A stretch of 64,000 bases of DNA from Sphingomonas sp. Leaf67 (GCF_001421965.1 NZ_LMLP01000001.1:1088916-1152915), one strand, 5' to 3'; positions 53,823 to 62,708 are shown, counted from the stretch's first letter. Numbers and translations: made by a program. Notes: generated from the letters alone by a model not told the origin.

Positions 53823-53886
53823 ATGAATGGATGTCTGAAGTTGGGGAGCCGAAAGCAGACCGCGAACGTCCACAAGTGGGTCTTGA
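53823..53886 (+). repeat. dispersed intergenic repeat, copy A
   Basis: A stretch beginning TGAATGGATG and containing GAAGTTGGGGAGCCGAAAGC and CCGCGAACG. By eye it is roughly 70-75 percent identical over about 60 bp with the copy at 60653 and clearly related to the one at 62489. All three are in intergenic positions. Confidence 0.6.
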
Positions 53887-53981
53887 CGCTTCCTCCTATG
53901 AATCTCTCCGTTGAAGTTTGCCGTCCATACTGGACGCATTGCGAAGACGTTTCCATGCGAATGGTCTGCCTTGACGAATAA

Positions 53982-53996
53982 GTCTACATATGTGAC
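53982..53996. promoter_or_regulatory. candidate PadR operator
   Basis: GTC-T-ACATATGT-GAC, an imperfect palindrome with the core ACATATGT, ends 8 bp before the PadR start. Autoregulation by PadR proteins through ATGT/ACAT-type sites is known in the family; that this one is used is inference. Confidence 0.4.
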
Positions 53997-54004
53997 GTTT
54001 TGGT

Positions 54005-54307
54005 ATGGTTCGGACCCGTCGCCCATCGAAACAGATGCTTGCCTTGCTGGCAGCCCTGTCCGCCCGCACACAGCAGTGGCGCTATGGCTATGATCTGATG
54101 AAGGAAACCGGCCTGCAGTCAGGGACGCTGTACCCCTTGCTGATGCGGATGGCCGATCAGGAACTGGTCGAGGCGGAGTGGCATGCGCCGGAGCGGCCGG
54201 GCCTTCCGGCAAGGCATGCCTATCGTCTCACCGCAACGGGCGCGGTACTCGCGCGAGAAGCGACCGCGTCTGCGCAGATTTCAGGCGGAAGGGTGGCAAC
54301 GGCATGA
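54005..54307 (+). CDS. PadR-family transcriptional regulator
   Basis: 100 residues forming a winged helix: QMLALLAALSARTQQWRYGY, DLMKETGLQSGTLYPLLMRM (recognition helix) and ERPGLPARHAYRLTATGAVL (wing). It lacks the long C-terminal dimerisation helix of larger PadR proteins, as in subfamily 1 members. It overlaps the downstream membrane-protein gene (ATGA), so the two form a regulator-membrane protein pair, a common arrangement. Confidence 0.9.
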   Translation: MVRTRRPSKQMLALLAALSARTQQWRYGYDLMKETGLQSGTLYPLLMRMADQELVEAEWHAPERPGLPARHAYRLTATGAVLAREATASAQISGGRVATA

Positions 54308-54939
54308 AGAGGTTCTTCACACGCACGTTGATGACTCTGGCTATTGCGACCATGGAAGAACGTCGCCGTCCATGGGGACTGGCCATGCAGGCTGAGCTGG
54401 AGGTGGCGATCGAAGCGGGCGGTGCGTTCCGCTTCGCGCTTGGGTGCTTCTTCGCGGCCGTGCTGCGCTTGCCAACGCATGCGGGAGGGCAGTTCGGCGT
54501 TACCGCCCACGCACTGGCGCTCGGACTGATGGTTCCATTGGCGGGGTTGCAAATCGGCTGTGCGGTGTTTGATTTCCCGTTTTTCGTGCCGAATGGCAGC
54601 GTCGTCGACCTGATCGCCAGACAGTCCCCCCTGACCGTCAGCGTCTATCGGATGGTGGTACCGTCCGTGATCGGTCTGTTGCTGCTGCTGGGTATCGGGC
54701 ATTTGCGCATGGCGTGGCTGATTCTCGAACACGACTGGCCGCGGGTGATGAAGACCGCCTCGTTGACCCTGGCAGCGACGGTGACGGTCGTTCCGGTCAT
54801 GGCATTGCTCTATCTCGATATCACGCAGGCGCTGTTGCAAGCGGCGATCCTGGCGGCTGAACTGGTTATGCTGGCAGCGATGGCGCGCTGGCACGCGGAG
54901 TTGCCGCAGCGTGTCTCGCCTGCAGAAACGACAGGCTAG
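54304..54939 (+). CDS. PadR-linked inner-membrane protein
   Basis: 211 residues from ATG 54304. The N-terminus has EERRRPWGLAMQAELEVAIE, a motif seen in membrane proteins paired with PadR, followed by four hydrophobic segments (about residues 40-60, 66-84, 115-135 and 150-195). No transporter or enzyme motif. Probably controlled by the coupled PadR regulator; function unknown. Confidence 0.7.
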   Translation: MKRFFTRTLMTLAIATMEERRRPWGLAMQAELEVAIEAGGAFRFALGCFFAAVLRLPTHAGGQFGVTAHALALGLMVPLAGLQIGCAVFDFPFFVPNGSVVDLIARQSPLTVSVYRMVVPSVIGLLLLLGIGHLRMAWLILEHDWPRVMKTASLTLAATVTVVPVMALLYLDITQALLQAAILAAELVMLAAMARWHAELPQRVSPAETTG

Positions 54940-55032
54940 GTTCCGACCCGAAGATTGCGCACGCCACCGCGTATTCCGTTGCGCAGCGACGGCGCGCGCC
55001 CGTTCCATACCTTGCATAGGGGAAAACAGGCC

Positions 55033-56478
55033 ATGCGAACTACTCTGGGATTTCTTCTGCTCGGCTCGATCGCGGCAGTGCCGGCCATGGCACAACCACG
55101 CGACTGCCCTGCACCCGAGGAATCAATCGGCGGACCGATCAACGTCCATACGCGCAACGTCGCGACGAACCTGCGTCCGCCCGTACTTCTGCCGGGTGCC
55201 AGGCCGTTCAGCCTGACCGAGCAGATGCGTATCCACGGCGTGGCCGGCATCAGCATGGCCGTGATCCATCGGGGCAAGCTGGACTGGTCGCGCGGTTGGG
55301 GTGTTCGCGACACCGCCAGTTGCGCCCCTGCAACGGCCAACACGGCGTTTCAGGCAGCATCGATCAGCAAGGTCGTGACTGCCATGCTTGCGCTGCGGTT
55401 GGTCGAGCAGGGCAGGATCGCGCTGGATGCTGATATCAACAAGACGCTGCATAGCTGGCAGCTGCCGCGCGACGCAAAACTTGCGCCCGATGGTGTCACT
55501 CTGCGCCAATTGCTCAGCCATACGGCCGGCCTCGGCGTACACGGTTTTGCCGGTTATGCGCCGGGCGCATCACTGCCTACGACCGTACAGATCCTGGACG
55601 GCGTATCGCCTGCCAACAGCGCGGCGGTACGCAGCATCCTGCCGGCGGGCGGACAATGGCGTTACTCGGGCGGCGGCTATGTGGTGACGCAACTTGCGCT
55701 GTCGGATGCGAGCGGCATACCCTTTGCCGAACTGGCGGATCGTGAACTGCTGCGCCCGCTGAGCATGGCGCACAGCACCTTTGCGCTTTCATCGGCACCC
55801 ATCGTCCGGGACAACCTGGCCTTCGGGCATGCGCGCGGGCGGCCGATCCCCGGCAATTTTCATGTTTATCCCGAACTGGGGCCGGCCGGCCTCTGGACGA
55901 CGGCCGGGGACCTGGCGCGGTTGCTGCTCGATATCCAGGAATCGGCGGCTGGCCGGACGGGGCGTCGACTATCGCCTAGGATGACGGCGGCGATGCTGAC
56001 CCCGGTGCGCGACAACTGGGGGCTGGGGCCGATGCTATACACCGACGGCGCAAGGCGCTTCGGGCATGACGGCCTGAACGAAGGATTCCAGTCGGCGATG
56101 GTGGCTTATGCCGGCAAGGGCGAAGGTATCGTCATTCTGACAAATGGCGGCCAAGGTCGGCGGTTGATGGATGAGATCGTGCGGGCGGTCGCGACCGATT
56201 ATGGCTGGCACGACATCGCCGCACCGGCAGCTCCGGAACAGCAATTATCGCTGGCCGAATTGACCGGGCTGGCCGGCCGTTTCGAAGGGGGCGGCCTGTC
56301 CGTGCTGTTGGAAGCACGCGATGCCGGATTGTATGCACATTCCGGCCGCCCCGCCCCCGAGCGGCTTATCGCCTTGCCGGGCAGGAGGTTTTTTGCCGGC
56401 GGCATGGGGATGGTCATCCGGTTTACACGTCTGCCGAACAACCCCGGCAAAGAGACAACCATACAGCCGGCACGATAG
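55033..56478 (+). CDS. exported beta-lactamase-fold serine hydrolase
   Basis: 481 residues from ATG 55033, chosen because it gives a signal peptide ending AVPAMA-Q. The class C-like core has Ser110-x-x-Lys113 (AASISKVV), the Tyr motif RYSGGGYVV and a late FGHDGLNEGF motif in place of KTG. A C-terminal beta domain follows. These proteins are usually esterases or peptidases rather than antibiotic lactamases; substrate unknown. It lies 93 bp after the PadR-linked gene, so it may share that transcript. Confidence 0.82.
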   Translation: MRTTLGFLLLGSIAAVPAMAQPRDCPAPEESIGGPINVHTRNVATNLRPPVLLPGARPFSLTEQMRIHGVAGISMAVIHRGKLDWSRGWGVRDTASCAPATANTAFQAASISKVVTAMLALRLVEQGRIALDADINKTLHSWQLPRDAKLAPDGVTLRQLLSHTAGLGVHGFAGYAPGASLPTTVQILDGVSPANSAAVRSILPAGGQWRYSGGGYVVTQLALSDASGIPFAELADRELLRPLSMAHSTFALSSAPIVRDNLAFGHARGRPIPGNFHVYPELGPAGLWTTAGDLARLLLDIQESAAGRTGRRLSPRMTAAMLTPVRDNWGLGPMLYTDGARRFGHDGLNEGFQSAMVAYAGKGEGIVILTNGGQGRRLMDEIVRAVATDYGWHDIAAPAAPEQQLSLAELTGLAGRFEGGGLSVLLEARDAGLYAHSGRPAPERLIALPGRRFFAGGMGMVIRFTRLPNNPGKETTIQPAR

Positions 56479-56868
56479 CCGCTACCTCGGTCCATACCGA
56501 TCGGTTGTTGGCCAAGATCAATCCGCAGAGCGACGAGTGAACGGGCGTCGGGTTTCGGGTAACCGGGTTGGTAGTGCGAACGACCACCATTGGGTCATGT
56601 GATAGTTCATTCTCCAGCACCCAAGGCGCCAGCAAAGCTGATCGCGATTTCAGGCGTTCTTACAGACAAGTGTCTCGGCGAAGCCTTCAACCATCGCCTA
56701 TCTTTTACTGCCTTTCCCAAGCGGTTTCAATCCGGAGTGCAGCGTGCAGTGACCGTTCCGGTAAGTCCGGTGCGGGCATAAAACCCAACGGAAATAGAAC
56801 CGCAATCGACTTGACTTCGGACGCACCACTGCGAAAATAGTCTGACAAATAGAAAGTTGGGAGACGGC
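56479..56868. other. 390-bp intergenic region upstream of the arabinosidase pair
   Basis: No gene seen. It should contain the promoter of the GH51-GH43 pair. No operator could be identified. Confidence 0.35.
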
Positions 56869-58476
56869 ATGGTTCGCAAACGAGCCACATTCTGGTGTCG
56901 AGCTTTGCTGGCAGCATCTGCGCTCACCGCAGCGGTACCCGCTATCTCCCAGTCTAACGATGCCGAACTCACCATTCGTACCGATCAGCCAGGCGCCACG
57001 ATCGATCCCAACATCTACGGCCAGTTCGTCGAGCATCTCGGCCGCGGCGTCTATGAGGGAATCTGGGTCGGCCCGGAGTCACCGATCCCCAACACCCGCG
57101 GCATCCGCAACGACGTCGTCGCCGCGCTTCGCAAGATCAAGGTGCCGGTGATCCGGTGGCCGGGCGGCTGCTTCGCCGACGCCTATCACTGGCAGGACGG
57201 GCTCGGCCCGCGCGACCGGCGCCCCGTCGGGATCAACAGCGCCTGGAACCAGTCGCCCGAGACCAACCATTTCGGCACCCACGAATTCATGGATTTCATC
57301 GAGCAGGTCGGCACGAAGCCGTTCGTCTCGATCAACGTCGGATCAGGCAGCGTCCGCGAGGCCGATGACTGGATGCGCTACATGTCGGCCCCGGCCGGCA
57401 GTGGCCCTGCCAAAGCGCGCGAGGTGAATGGTCGCAAGGAACCGTGGAACGTCCCGTTCATCGGCGTCGGTAACGAGAATTGGGGCTGCGGCGGTAACAT
57501 GACCGTCGAAACCTACGCCGCGGCCTTCCGCCAATATGCGGCGTTCCTGCGCAACTACTCCGGCCCGCGTGCCAATCTGATCGCGGTCGGATCGGACACC
57601 GACGATTACGACTGGACCGAGAAGATGATGGCGCTCGCCATGCAGTGGCGTCCCCATCCGACCCCGCTCGCCTACAACACCGATCGTCCGTTGATGTGGG
57701 GCCTGTCGCTCCACTTCTACACCTTCACCGGCGACGACTGGGGCAACAAGGGCCGCAATGTCGGTTTCGGCCTGCCCGACTACGCCGCGGCGCTGAAGCG
57801 CGCGAACTTCACCGACGAACTGATCACCCGGCACGCGGCGATCATGGACAAATACGACCCTGAGAAGAAGGTCGCCCTGGCGGTCGACGAATGGGGCGCG
57901 TGGTTCGATTCGGAGAAGGACGCCCCTTCGCAGCTCTATCTCGAAAGCACGCTGCGCGACGCGGTGATCGCGGGCATGAGCCTCAACATCTTCAATCGCC
58001 ATGCCGACCGCGTCCGTATGGCCAACATCGCCCAGATGGTGAACGTCATCCAGTCGCTGGTGCTGACCCGGGGCGCAAAAATGGTGGTCACCCCGACCTA
58101 TCATGTCTTCGACCTGTACAAGGTCCACCACGGCGCGACGCTACTCCCGACCGAACTGCGCGCCGCCGACTATGTTCAGGGCGACATCCGCCTGCCGGGC
58201 CTCGACGTCTCGGCGTCGCGCGATGCGGCGGGCAAGCTGCACCTTACCATCGTCAATATCGATCCCGCCAAGGCGAGCAGCATCCGCATTAACCTGTCCG
58301 GCGGGACATGGCGCCGGGCCAGCGGTCAGGTGCTCACCGCCGACAGGATTGACACGCGGATTCGCTTCGACGCCGCCGACCCGTTCGTCCCCAAGCCATT
58401 GCCCACGCGCCTGTCGGGCAGGGCGGTGATCGTCACCGTGCCCTCAAAATCCGTCAGCCTGATCGAGATCCAGTAA
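56869..58476 (+). CDS. GH51 alpha-L-arabinofuranosidase, exported
   Basis: 535 residues from ATG 56869 (GGGAG upstream), with a signal peptide (SALTAAVPAISQ). The TIM-barrel carries the acid/base Glu203 in GVGNENWGCG and the nucleophile Glu341 in AVDEWGAW, both typical of GH51. The C-terminal beta domain (about residues 400-535) is the family's usual sandwich. It releases arabinose from arabinan or arabinoxylan. The next gene starts on the base after its stop, so the two are co-expressed. Confidence 0.92.
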   Translation: MVRKRATFWCRALLAASALTAAVPAISQSNDAELTIRTDQPGATIDPNIYGQFVEHLGRGVYEGIWVGPESPIPNTRGIRNDVVAALRKIKVPVIRWPGGCFADAYHWQDGLGPRDRRPVGINSAWNQSPETNHFGTHEFMDFIEQVGTKPFVSINVGSGSVREADDWMRYMSAPAGSGPAKAREVNGRKEPWNVPFIGVGNENWGCGGNMTVETYAAAFRQYAAFLRNYSGPRANLIAVGSDTDDYDWTEKMMALAMQWRPHPTPLAYNTDRPLMWGLSLHFYTFTGDDWGNKGRNVGFGLPDYAAALKRANFTDELITRHAAIMDKYDPEKKVALAVDEWGAWFDSEKDAPSQLYLESTLRDAVIAGMSLNIFNRHADRVRMANIAQMVNVIQSLVLTRGAKMVVTPTYHVFDLYKVHHGATLLPTELRAADYVQGDIRLPGLDVSASRDAAGKLHLTIVNIDPAKASSIRINLSGGTWRRASGQVLTADRIDTRIRFDAADPFVPKPLPTRLSGRAVIVTVPSKSVSLIEIQ

Positions 58477-59568
58477 ATGAAAACGCTTCTCGCGCTTACC
58501 CTTGGCGTGGCACTCGCCGCATCCGCCGTCGCGCAGGAAACGCCGCGCCTCACCATCGTCCAGAAGATTGCCCCGGCGCAGGCCAAGCGTTCGTTAGAGA
58601 AGGATCGCAGCGCGTATCTCCTGTCCTATTTCAAGGACGAGACGCACTCACTCCATTTCGCGGTGTCGCTCGACGGCTACACCTTCACCGACGTCAACAG
58701 TGGCGAACCTGTGCTGAACGGCCACGCCATCGCGGAGCAGAAGGGTATCCGCGACCCGCACATCATGCGCGGCCCCGACGGCGCCTTCTATCTGGCGATG
58801 ACTGACCTTCACATCTTCGCGCAACGCGAGGGGCTGCGCACCACCGAATGGGAGCGCGACGGCGACCAATATGGCTGGGGCAACAACCGTGCGCTGATCT
58901 TCATGAAGTCGTTCGACCTCATCCACTGGACCCACAGGATCGTCCGCGTCGACCGGCTGTTTCCCGAAACCGCCAGGATCGGCACCGCGTGGGCACCGCA
59001 GACGATCTACGATCCGCAAACGCGCAAGCTGATGGTCTATTACTCGACGCGTAACGGCAAGGAGACCGATCACATGGTCTATTCCTATGCCGACCCCGCC
59101 TTCACCACGCTGACCGCGGTGCCCAAGGACCTGTTCACCTATCCGGTCCCGGGCAAGGGCACGATCGATGGCGACATCACTAGGGTCGGCGACAAATACC
59201 ACCTGATCTACGTCGCGCACGACAAGCCCGGCTATCTCCGCCAGGCGGTGTCGTCGAAGATCAACCGCGACTATGTCTATGACGCGACCAAGGTCGATCC
59301 AGAGACCGTCGCCACCGAAGCCCCCACCGTCTGGCGCCGCCACGGCACCGGTACCTATGTGCTGATGTACGACGTGTTCGGCGCGAAACCGGTCAACACG
59401 ATGGGCTTTTCCGAGACGACCAACTTCAGAACGTTCAAGGATATCGGTCGTTTCGACGAAGCGCGTTCGCCGATGAAGGCCACCAACTTCGTCCAAGCCA
59501 AGCATGGCGCGGTGGTGGCGATCACGCCTGCGGAAGCCCGCAAGCTCCAGGCCCATTTCGTGCACTGA
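58477..59568 (+). CDS. GH43-like exported glycosidase
   Basis: 363 residues with a signal peptide (LAASAVAQ). The five-bladed propeller pattern is visible in IRDPHIMRGPDGAFYLAMTD, TAWAPQTIYDPQTRKLMVYY and GTIDGDITRVGDKYHLIYVA. The catalytic acid Glu is best placed in TEAPTVWRRHGTGTYVLMY. Substrate likely an arabino- or galacto-oligosaccharide. It starts directly at the GH51 stop and ends near a hairpin. Confidence 0.85.
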   Translation: MKTLLALTLGVALAASAVAQETPRLTIVQKIAPAQAKRSLEKDRSAYLLSYFKDETHSLHFAVSLDGYTFTDVNSGEPVLNGHAIAEQKGIRDPHIMRGPDGAFYLAMTDLHIFAQREGLRTTEWERDGDQYGWGNNRALIFMKSFDLIHWTHRIVRVDRLFPETARIGTAWAPQTIYDPQTRKLMVYYSTRNGKETDHMVYSYADPAFTTLTAVPKDLFTYPVPGKGTIDGDITRVGDKYHLIYVAHDKPGYLRQAVSSKINRDYVYDATKVDPETVATEAPTVWRRHGTGTYVLMYDVFGAKPVNTMGFSETTNFRTFKDIGRFDEARSPMKATNFVQAKHGAVVAITPAEARKLQAHFVH

Positions 59569-59618
59569 GCCGGTCCGGTCCGGCTCTTATCTGCCGGATC
59601 GCGCATTGCCATGCATCC

Positions 59619-59648
59619 GGGGACAGTCGCGGACTGAAGGCTGTCCCC
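59619..59648. terminator. hairpin between convergent genes
   Basis: GGGGACAG at 59619-59626 and CTGTCCCC at 59641-59648 form a perfect 8-bp stem around a 14-nt loop, 50 bp after the GH43 stop and 45 bp before the end of the opposing gene. Suits a bidirectional terminator. Confidence 0.5.
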
Positions 59649-59693
59649 GAGCGTCGGCGTTAAGGTCTTAAACGGCAGGCAGTCGATCAGTCG

Positions 59694-60200
59694 TCAACCG
59701 ACTTCTGGCTGCGCCAGCGTCGGAATGCCGTGCCGCTTCGATCGGGAATGAAACAACCCGATGCCGATAAGCATACCGATGGCGAGCACGACGATTGATC
59801 CCGCCGTAAAATACTGGCCCGTCACAACGAACCGGCCAGTGGGCGTGCGCCAATCACGCTGGCTTGCCAGCATATAGGGCACCACCAGCAACCCCCGAGC
59901 CATGAAAATCGCCGCGGCAGCAGTAAGAACGGCGCGCGGCAGATATCGAGCGCCGTTTCCGCGCGACGTTATGACGCAGCAGAAGGCAAGACCAGCGAGC
60001 ATTGCCGCGATGACGAGCGTGCCGAGTAGCGCAGGCCAGGTTCCTGCGGCGGCGGAAGCGACGATGGATGGCGGAGCGCCCAGCGCTGCCATCCACGGCG
60101 GTCCGCCAGCCCACGCCACCACATGGATCGCTGCACCGACGATCAGGCCGATTGCGGCTAGTTCAAGCGGACGATTGCCGTAACGCCGTGTTCTATTCAT
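59694..60200 (-). CDS. four-span membrane protein of unknown function
   Basis: 168 residues from ATG 60200. Four hydrophobic segments: LAAIGLIVGAAIHVVAW, TLVIAAMLAGLAFCCVI, AVLTAAAAIFMARGLLVV and GSIVVLAIGMLIGIGLF. Between 3 and 4 lies SQRDWRTPTGRFVVTGQYF. This resembles small uncharacterised membrane families (DUF3995-like). Function unknown. Confidence 0.65.
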   Translation of the reverse strand: MNRTRRYGNRPLELAAIGLIVGAAIHVVAWAGGPPWMAALGAPPSIVASAAAGTWPALLGTLVIAAMLAGLAFCCVITSRGNGARYLPRAVLTAAAAIFMARGLLVVPYMLASQRDWRTPTGRFVVTGQYFTAGSIVVLAIGMLIGIGLFHSRSKRHGIPTLAQPEVG

Positions 60201-60295
60201 ATAGCACACCATAGGTCAGGCTGCACCCGACGCAAGGGGCGGCGGGCAGTACTTCCATGCCCGCGCCATGCCACCGAACGGCGTGTCGTGCTGAT

Positions 60296-60567
60296 CGGCG
60301 TCGTTGGGCATCCTCCTCGACCTCGCGCTGCTGGCGGTCGTCACCACCGCGGCAAGCAGGCTGCTGCGTTCTTCGACCTAAGACGAGAGCGCGATCGTGT
60401 TCTGCGGATCGAAGAGGAACATGGCGAGCGGATTGCGGATGGCCAACATCATCTTCCCGGCCAGCAAGGTCGGGCTGATCGTGCTGTCACTGATGCTGTT
60501 TCACTAGATGCAACTTGTGGTTTGCGCGGCGCTTACCAGACAATATGCCCGGCAGGTCGACGAAGCA
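60296..60567 (+). pseudogene. remnant of a bile acid:sodium symporter (BASS) family gene
   Basis: One frame reads the end of a BASS symporter: LLDLALLAVVTTAASRLL, then ESAIVFCGSKRNMASGLRMA, IIFPASKVGLIVLSLMLFH and MQLVVCAALTRQYARQ. FCGSK and the late hydrophobic PLMLFHQxQL-type helix are family signatures. It is broken by TAA at 60379-60381 and TAG at 60505-60507, where intact members have Gln in FHQ. The N-terminal two thirds are absent. Decay, not a selenocysteine-type read-through, is the simple explanation. Confidence 0.75.
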
Positions 60568-60652
60568 GCTCCCGTCGTTCCCGTTCAGGCACGACATTAC
60601 CCCTCGATGCTGGCGTACCGGGCAAGGATGCGGGTAACATCGCATGTCGAGA

Positions 60653-60716
60653 TGAACGAATGGCGGAAGTTGGGGAACCAAAAACAGGCTGCGAACGGCG
60701 GGAACTGGGTCTGGTC
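60653..60716 (+). repeat. dispersed intergenic repeat, copy B
   Basis: Begins TGAACGAATGG and contains GAAGTTGGGGAACCAAAAAC and GCTGCGAACGG, aligning with the copy at 53823 over about 60 bp in the same orientation. Confidence 0.6.
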
Positions 60717-60747
60717 CGCCAAACCGAATCAGGAGGCACTCGACGAG

Positions 60748-61224
60748 CTATCTGTCAGTGGCGCTTCGCTGCTCCGCAGGCGTAGCGGCGCGGTGCCCGT
60801 AACTGAGGACGCTGGTGATCCGCCAGGTGCCATCCTGCTTCGCCCAGACCATAACGAACTTGGCGATCCCTTCGCATCGTCCTGTCGCCAGTTCACAGAA
60901 GCGGTGTTCGCCTTCCTCGATCGCGCCGTAATCCTTGATCGGATAGACGCGGAACGTCGCCGGGATCAGCTCGCGCTTCACCTTTCCGCAGATGTATTTG
61001 CGGACGCCGTCCACCATCGCATCACGCTCGAACGTCGCGCCGCCAGTGTCGTGGTAGAAGGCGACCTTCGGATCGAAATAGCCGGAGAAGGTCGGCAGGT
61101 CGCAGCGATTGTAGGCGTCGAACACCTTCGCATCGAGCGCGCCGATCTCCGTCGTCAACGGATCGGCCGGGGGCGGCACGGGTGTCGCCAGCAGCGCTGC
61201 GGCAACGGCGATGGCGGTCATCAT
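60748..61224 (-). CDS. secreted NTF2-like (DUF4440-type) protein
   Basis: 158 residues with a short signal peptide (IAVAAALLATPVPPP). The cone-shaped NTF2 fold is indicated by EIGALDAKVFDAYNRCDLPT, FDPKVAFYHDTGGATFERDA and the closing strand WAKQDGTWRITSVLSYGHR. Such proteins bind small molecules or act as isomerase-like enzymes; a role here is unknown. It begins 13 bp after the serine hydrolase stop, so the two are probably one operon. Confidence 0.8.
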   Translation of the reverse strand: MMTAIAVAAALLATPVPPPADPLTTEIGALDAKVFDAYNRCDLPTFSGYFDPKVAFYHDTGGATFERDAMVDGVRKYICGKVKRELIPATFRVYPIKDYGAIEEGEHRFCELATGRCEGIAKFVMVWAKQDGTWRITSVLSYGHRAATPAEQRSATDR

Positions 61225-61237
61225 GGCTTTGGTCCCG

Positions 61238-62329
61238 TCAGTTCATCTGGCCGCGTAAGAAAGCGATCAGCTTCGGATCGCTGCCGGTGCGTTCGAGGAT
61301 GGGCAGGATGATCCGCCACCCGTTGTCGCTGTTGGTCAGGATGACGATGCCGTCACCGCTCGCGCGATCGATCGCGGCGAAGGTGAACGCCCCTGCATCC
61401 TTGCCGGTGTGGAGCATCGTCGTGCCATCGGGAAAGCCAAGGAGCTGCCAGCCGAGGCCAAAGCCGGTCCAGGGCGGACAGCTGGCCGCCTTCGTTCCGG
61501 CACATATTTCAGGCGTCAGGTCGGCCTGCGATTTGCTGCGCTCCGCCGCTAAAGACGTGACCAAGCCCCGGTCGTTGCGGGCATCGATGAGGAAGCGCGC
61601 ATAATCACGCGCGGTCGCATGCGCCAGATCGGCAGCATTGTATCGCGTCACCTGCTCGACGGGCAGCGGCTTGCCTGCGTCGTCGTATGGCACGGCGATC
61701 GGCACCGTCTCGCCTTGCGCCGACACATAGCCCGAGGCGCGCATATTGGCGGGGGCGAACAGCCAGCGATCAGCAAGCGTCTCGAACGATTGCCCGGTGC
61801 GGTGCTCGGCGTAGCGCGCCGCGTATTGATATCCCTCGCCCGAATAGCCGATCGTCGTGCCGGGATCATGATCGAACGCCAGCCCCTTCGCATCGCGCCA
61901 GTTCGGCAACCCGGTGCGATGGCTCAGCGCCATGCGGACCGTCAGCTTCATCCGCCGGGGATCGCGCGACAGGTCGGGGTCGCTCCAGTAGCGATCCATC
62001 GGCTCGTCGAGCGACAGCTTGCCGGCCGACACCAGTCGCAGGATGACCTCCGCCGTGAGCGGCTTCGTCAGCGAGGCGAGATTGTAGGGCGTGGAGGCAG
62101 TCGCCGCGCGGTTCGGCCCCGCCATGCCCCACGCTCCAGCAGACACAATCCGTCCGTCGCGGATCAGGGCGATCGACGCGCTCTCCACGCGCTGTTCGCG
62201 GAGGGTTGTAGTCATATCCGGGAGCGTGAAGTTCGTTCTGGCGTTCGCCACTGAGGCGGAAGCCACCAGCACGCCCAAACCGCCGTAAACTGCCTGCTTC
62301 AGCACACTGACTGTATTACTCATATGCAA
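61238..62329 (-). CDS. exported beta-lactamase-fold serine hydrolase
   Basis: 363 residues (ATG 62329; ATG 62323 also possible) with a signal-like N-terminus ending ASVANA. Ser86-x-x-Lys89 (LASLTKPL), the Tyr motif IGYSGEGYQY and an HTGKDAG motif (KTG position) give the class C-like active site. Probably an esterase/peptidase of periplasmic substrates. Second such enzyme in this window, only distantly similar to the one at 55033. Confidence 0.85.
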   Translation of the reverse strand: MHMSNTVSVLKQAVYGGLGVLVASASVANARTNFTLPDMTTTLREQRVESASIALIRDGRIVSAGAWGMAGPNRAATASTPYNLASLTKPLTAEVILRLVSAGKLSLDEPMDRYWSDPDLSRDPRRMKLTVRMALSHRTGLPNWRDAKGLAFDHDPGTTIGYSGEGYQYAARYAEHRTGQSFETLADRWLFAPANMRASGYVSAQGETVPIAVPYDDAGKPLPVEQVTRYNAADLAHATARDYARFLIDARNDRGLVTSLAAERSKSQADLTPEICAGTKAASCPPWTGFGLGWQLLGFPDGTTMLHTGKDAGAFTFAAIDRASGDGIVILTNSDNGWRIILPILERTGSDPKLIAFLRGQMN

Positions 62330-62488
62330 CAGCTAGCGGTGTATGAGCGTGGCCGCAATCTGGATCGTATCACCCATCGAGGTGACGGACATGAGAACCG
62401 CGGTAGCATTTTCGAAATGCCACCCTCTTCTAGAAGCTCTCGGGTCGGCGAGCAGGTCGAAGGCTCAGCTCCTCCTCCGCGACCAACA

Positions 62489-62540
62489 TGAACGGATGGC
62501 CGAAAGCGGGGAGCTGAAAAGATGCCGCGAACGACCGGAT
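62489..62540 (+). repeat. dispersed intergenic repeat, copy C (truncated)
   Basis: Begins TGAACGGATGG and contains CGAAAGCGGGGAGCTGAAAA and GCCGCGAACGACC. It ends where the IS1111 left end starts, so the IS appears inserted into or beside the repeat. Confidence 0.6.
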
Positions 62541-62541
62541 A

Positions 62542-62640
62542 TGATGACGTGGACGGCTCTCCAACCCTCTCGCAGAATGATCTGCGGAGAGCCGGAAGGA
62601 GAGTCACTGTGGGGAACGTCACGACTGTAGGTCTCGATAT
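62542..62640 (+). repeat. solo duplicate of the IS1111 left end
   Basis: This 99-bp stretch is identical to 62642-62740, one period of exactly 100 bp later. It includes the inverted-repeat-like TGGACGGCTCTCC, the leader hairpin, a ribosome site and a GTG start, followed by ten codons of transposase and then ATG TGA. It therefore encodes only an aborted transposase start. Confidence 0.9.
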
Positions 62641-62653
62641 GTGATGACGTGGA

Positions 62654-62694
62654 CGGCTCTCCAACCCTCTCGCAGAATGATCTGCGGAGAGCCG
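62654..62694 (+). other. leader hairpin of the IS1111 transposase
   Basis: CGGCTCTCC and GGAGAGCCG form a 9-bp stem; inside it GCAGA-ATGA-TCTGC makes a second small stem. The structure lies directly before the ribosome site of the transposase, so it could limit translation. The same structure sits in the duplicate 100 bp to the left. Confidence 0.5.
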
Positions 62695-62708
62695 GAAGGA
62701 GAGTCACT

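Larger units (their letters stand above)
53246..54004. other. 760-bp intergenic region with a dispersed repeat and candidate operator
   Basis: Between the defence operon and the PadR gene. Frames at 53376-53798 have arginine/proline-rich low-value translations and no start context. It contains the repeat copy at 53823-53886 and the palindrome before padR. It may mark the right edge of the island. Confidence 0.4.
60201..60747. other. degenerate region between two minus-strand genes
   Basis: Contains a plus-strand symporter remnant (60296-60567) and a dispersed repeat copy (60653-60716). Nothing else seen. Confidence 0.5.

Noticed and set aside
60508..61311. 267-residue plus-strand frame
   Set aside because: Its first codons are the tail of the BASS symporter remnant; the rest is antisense to the NTF2-like gene.
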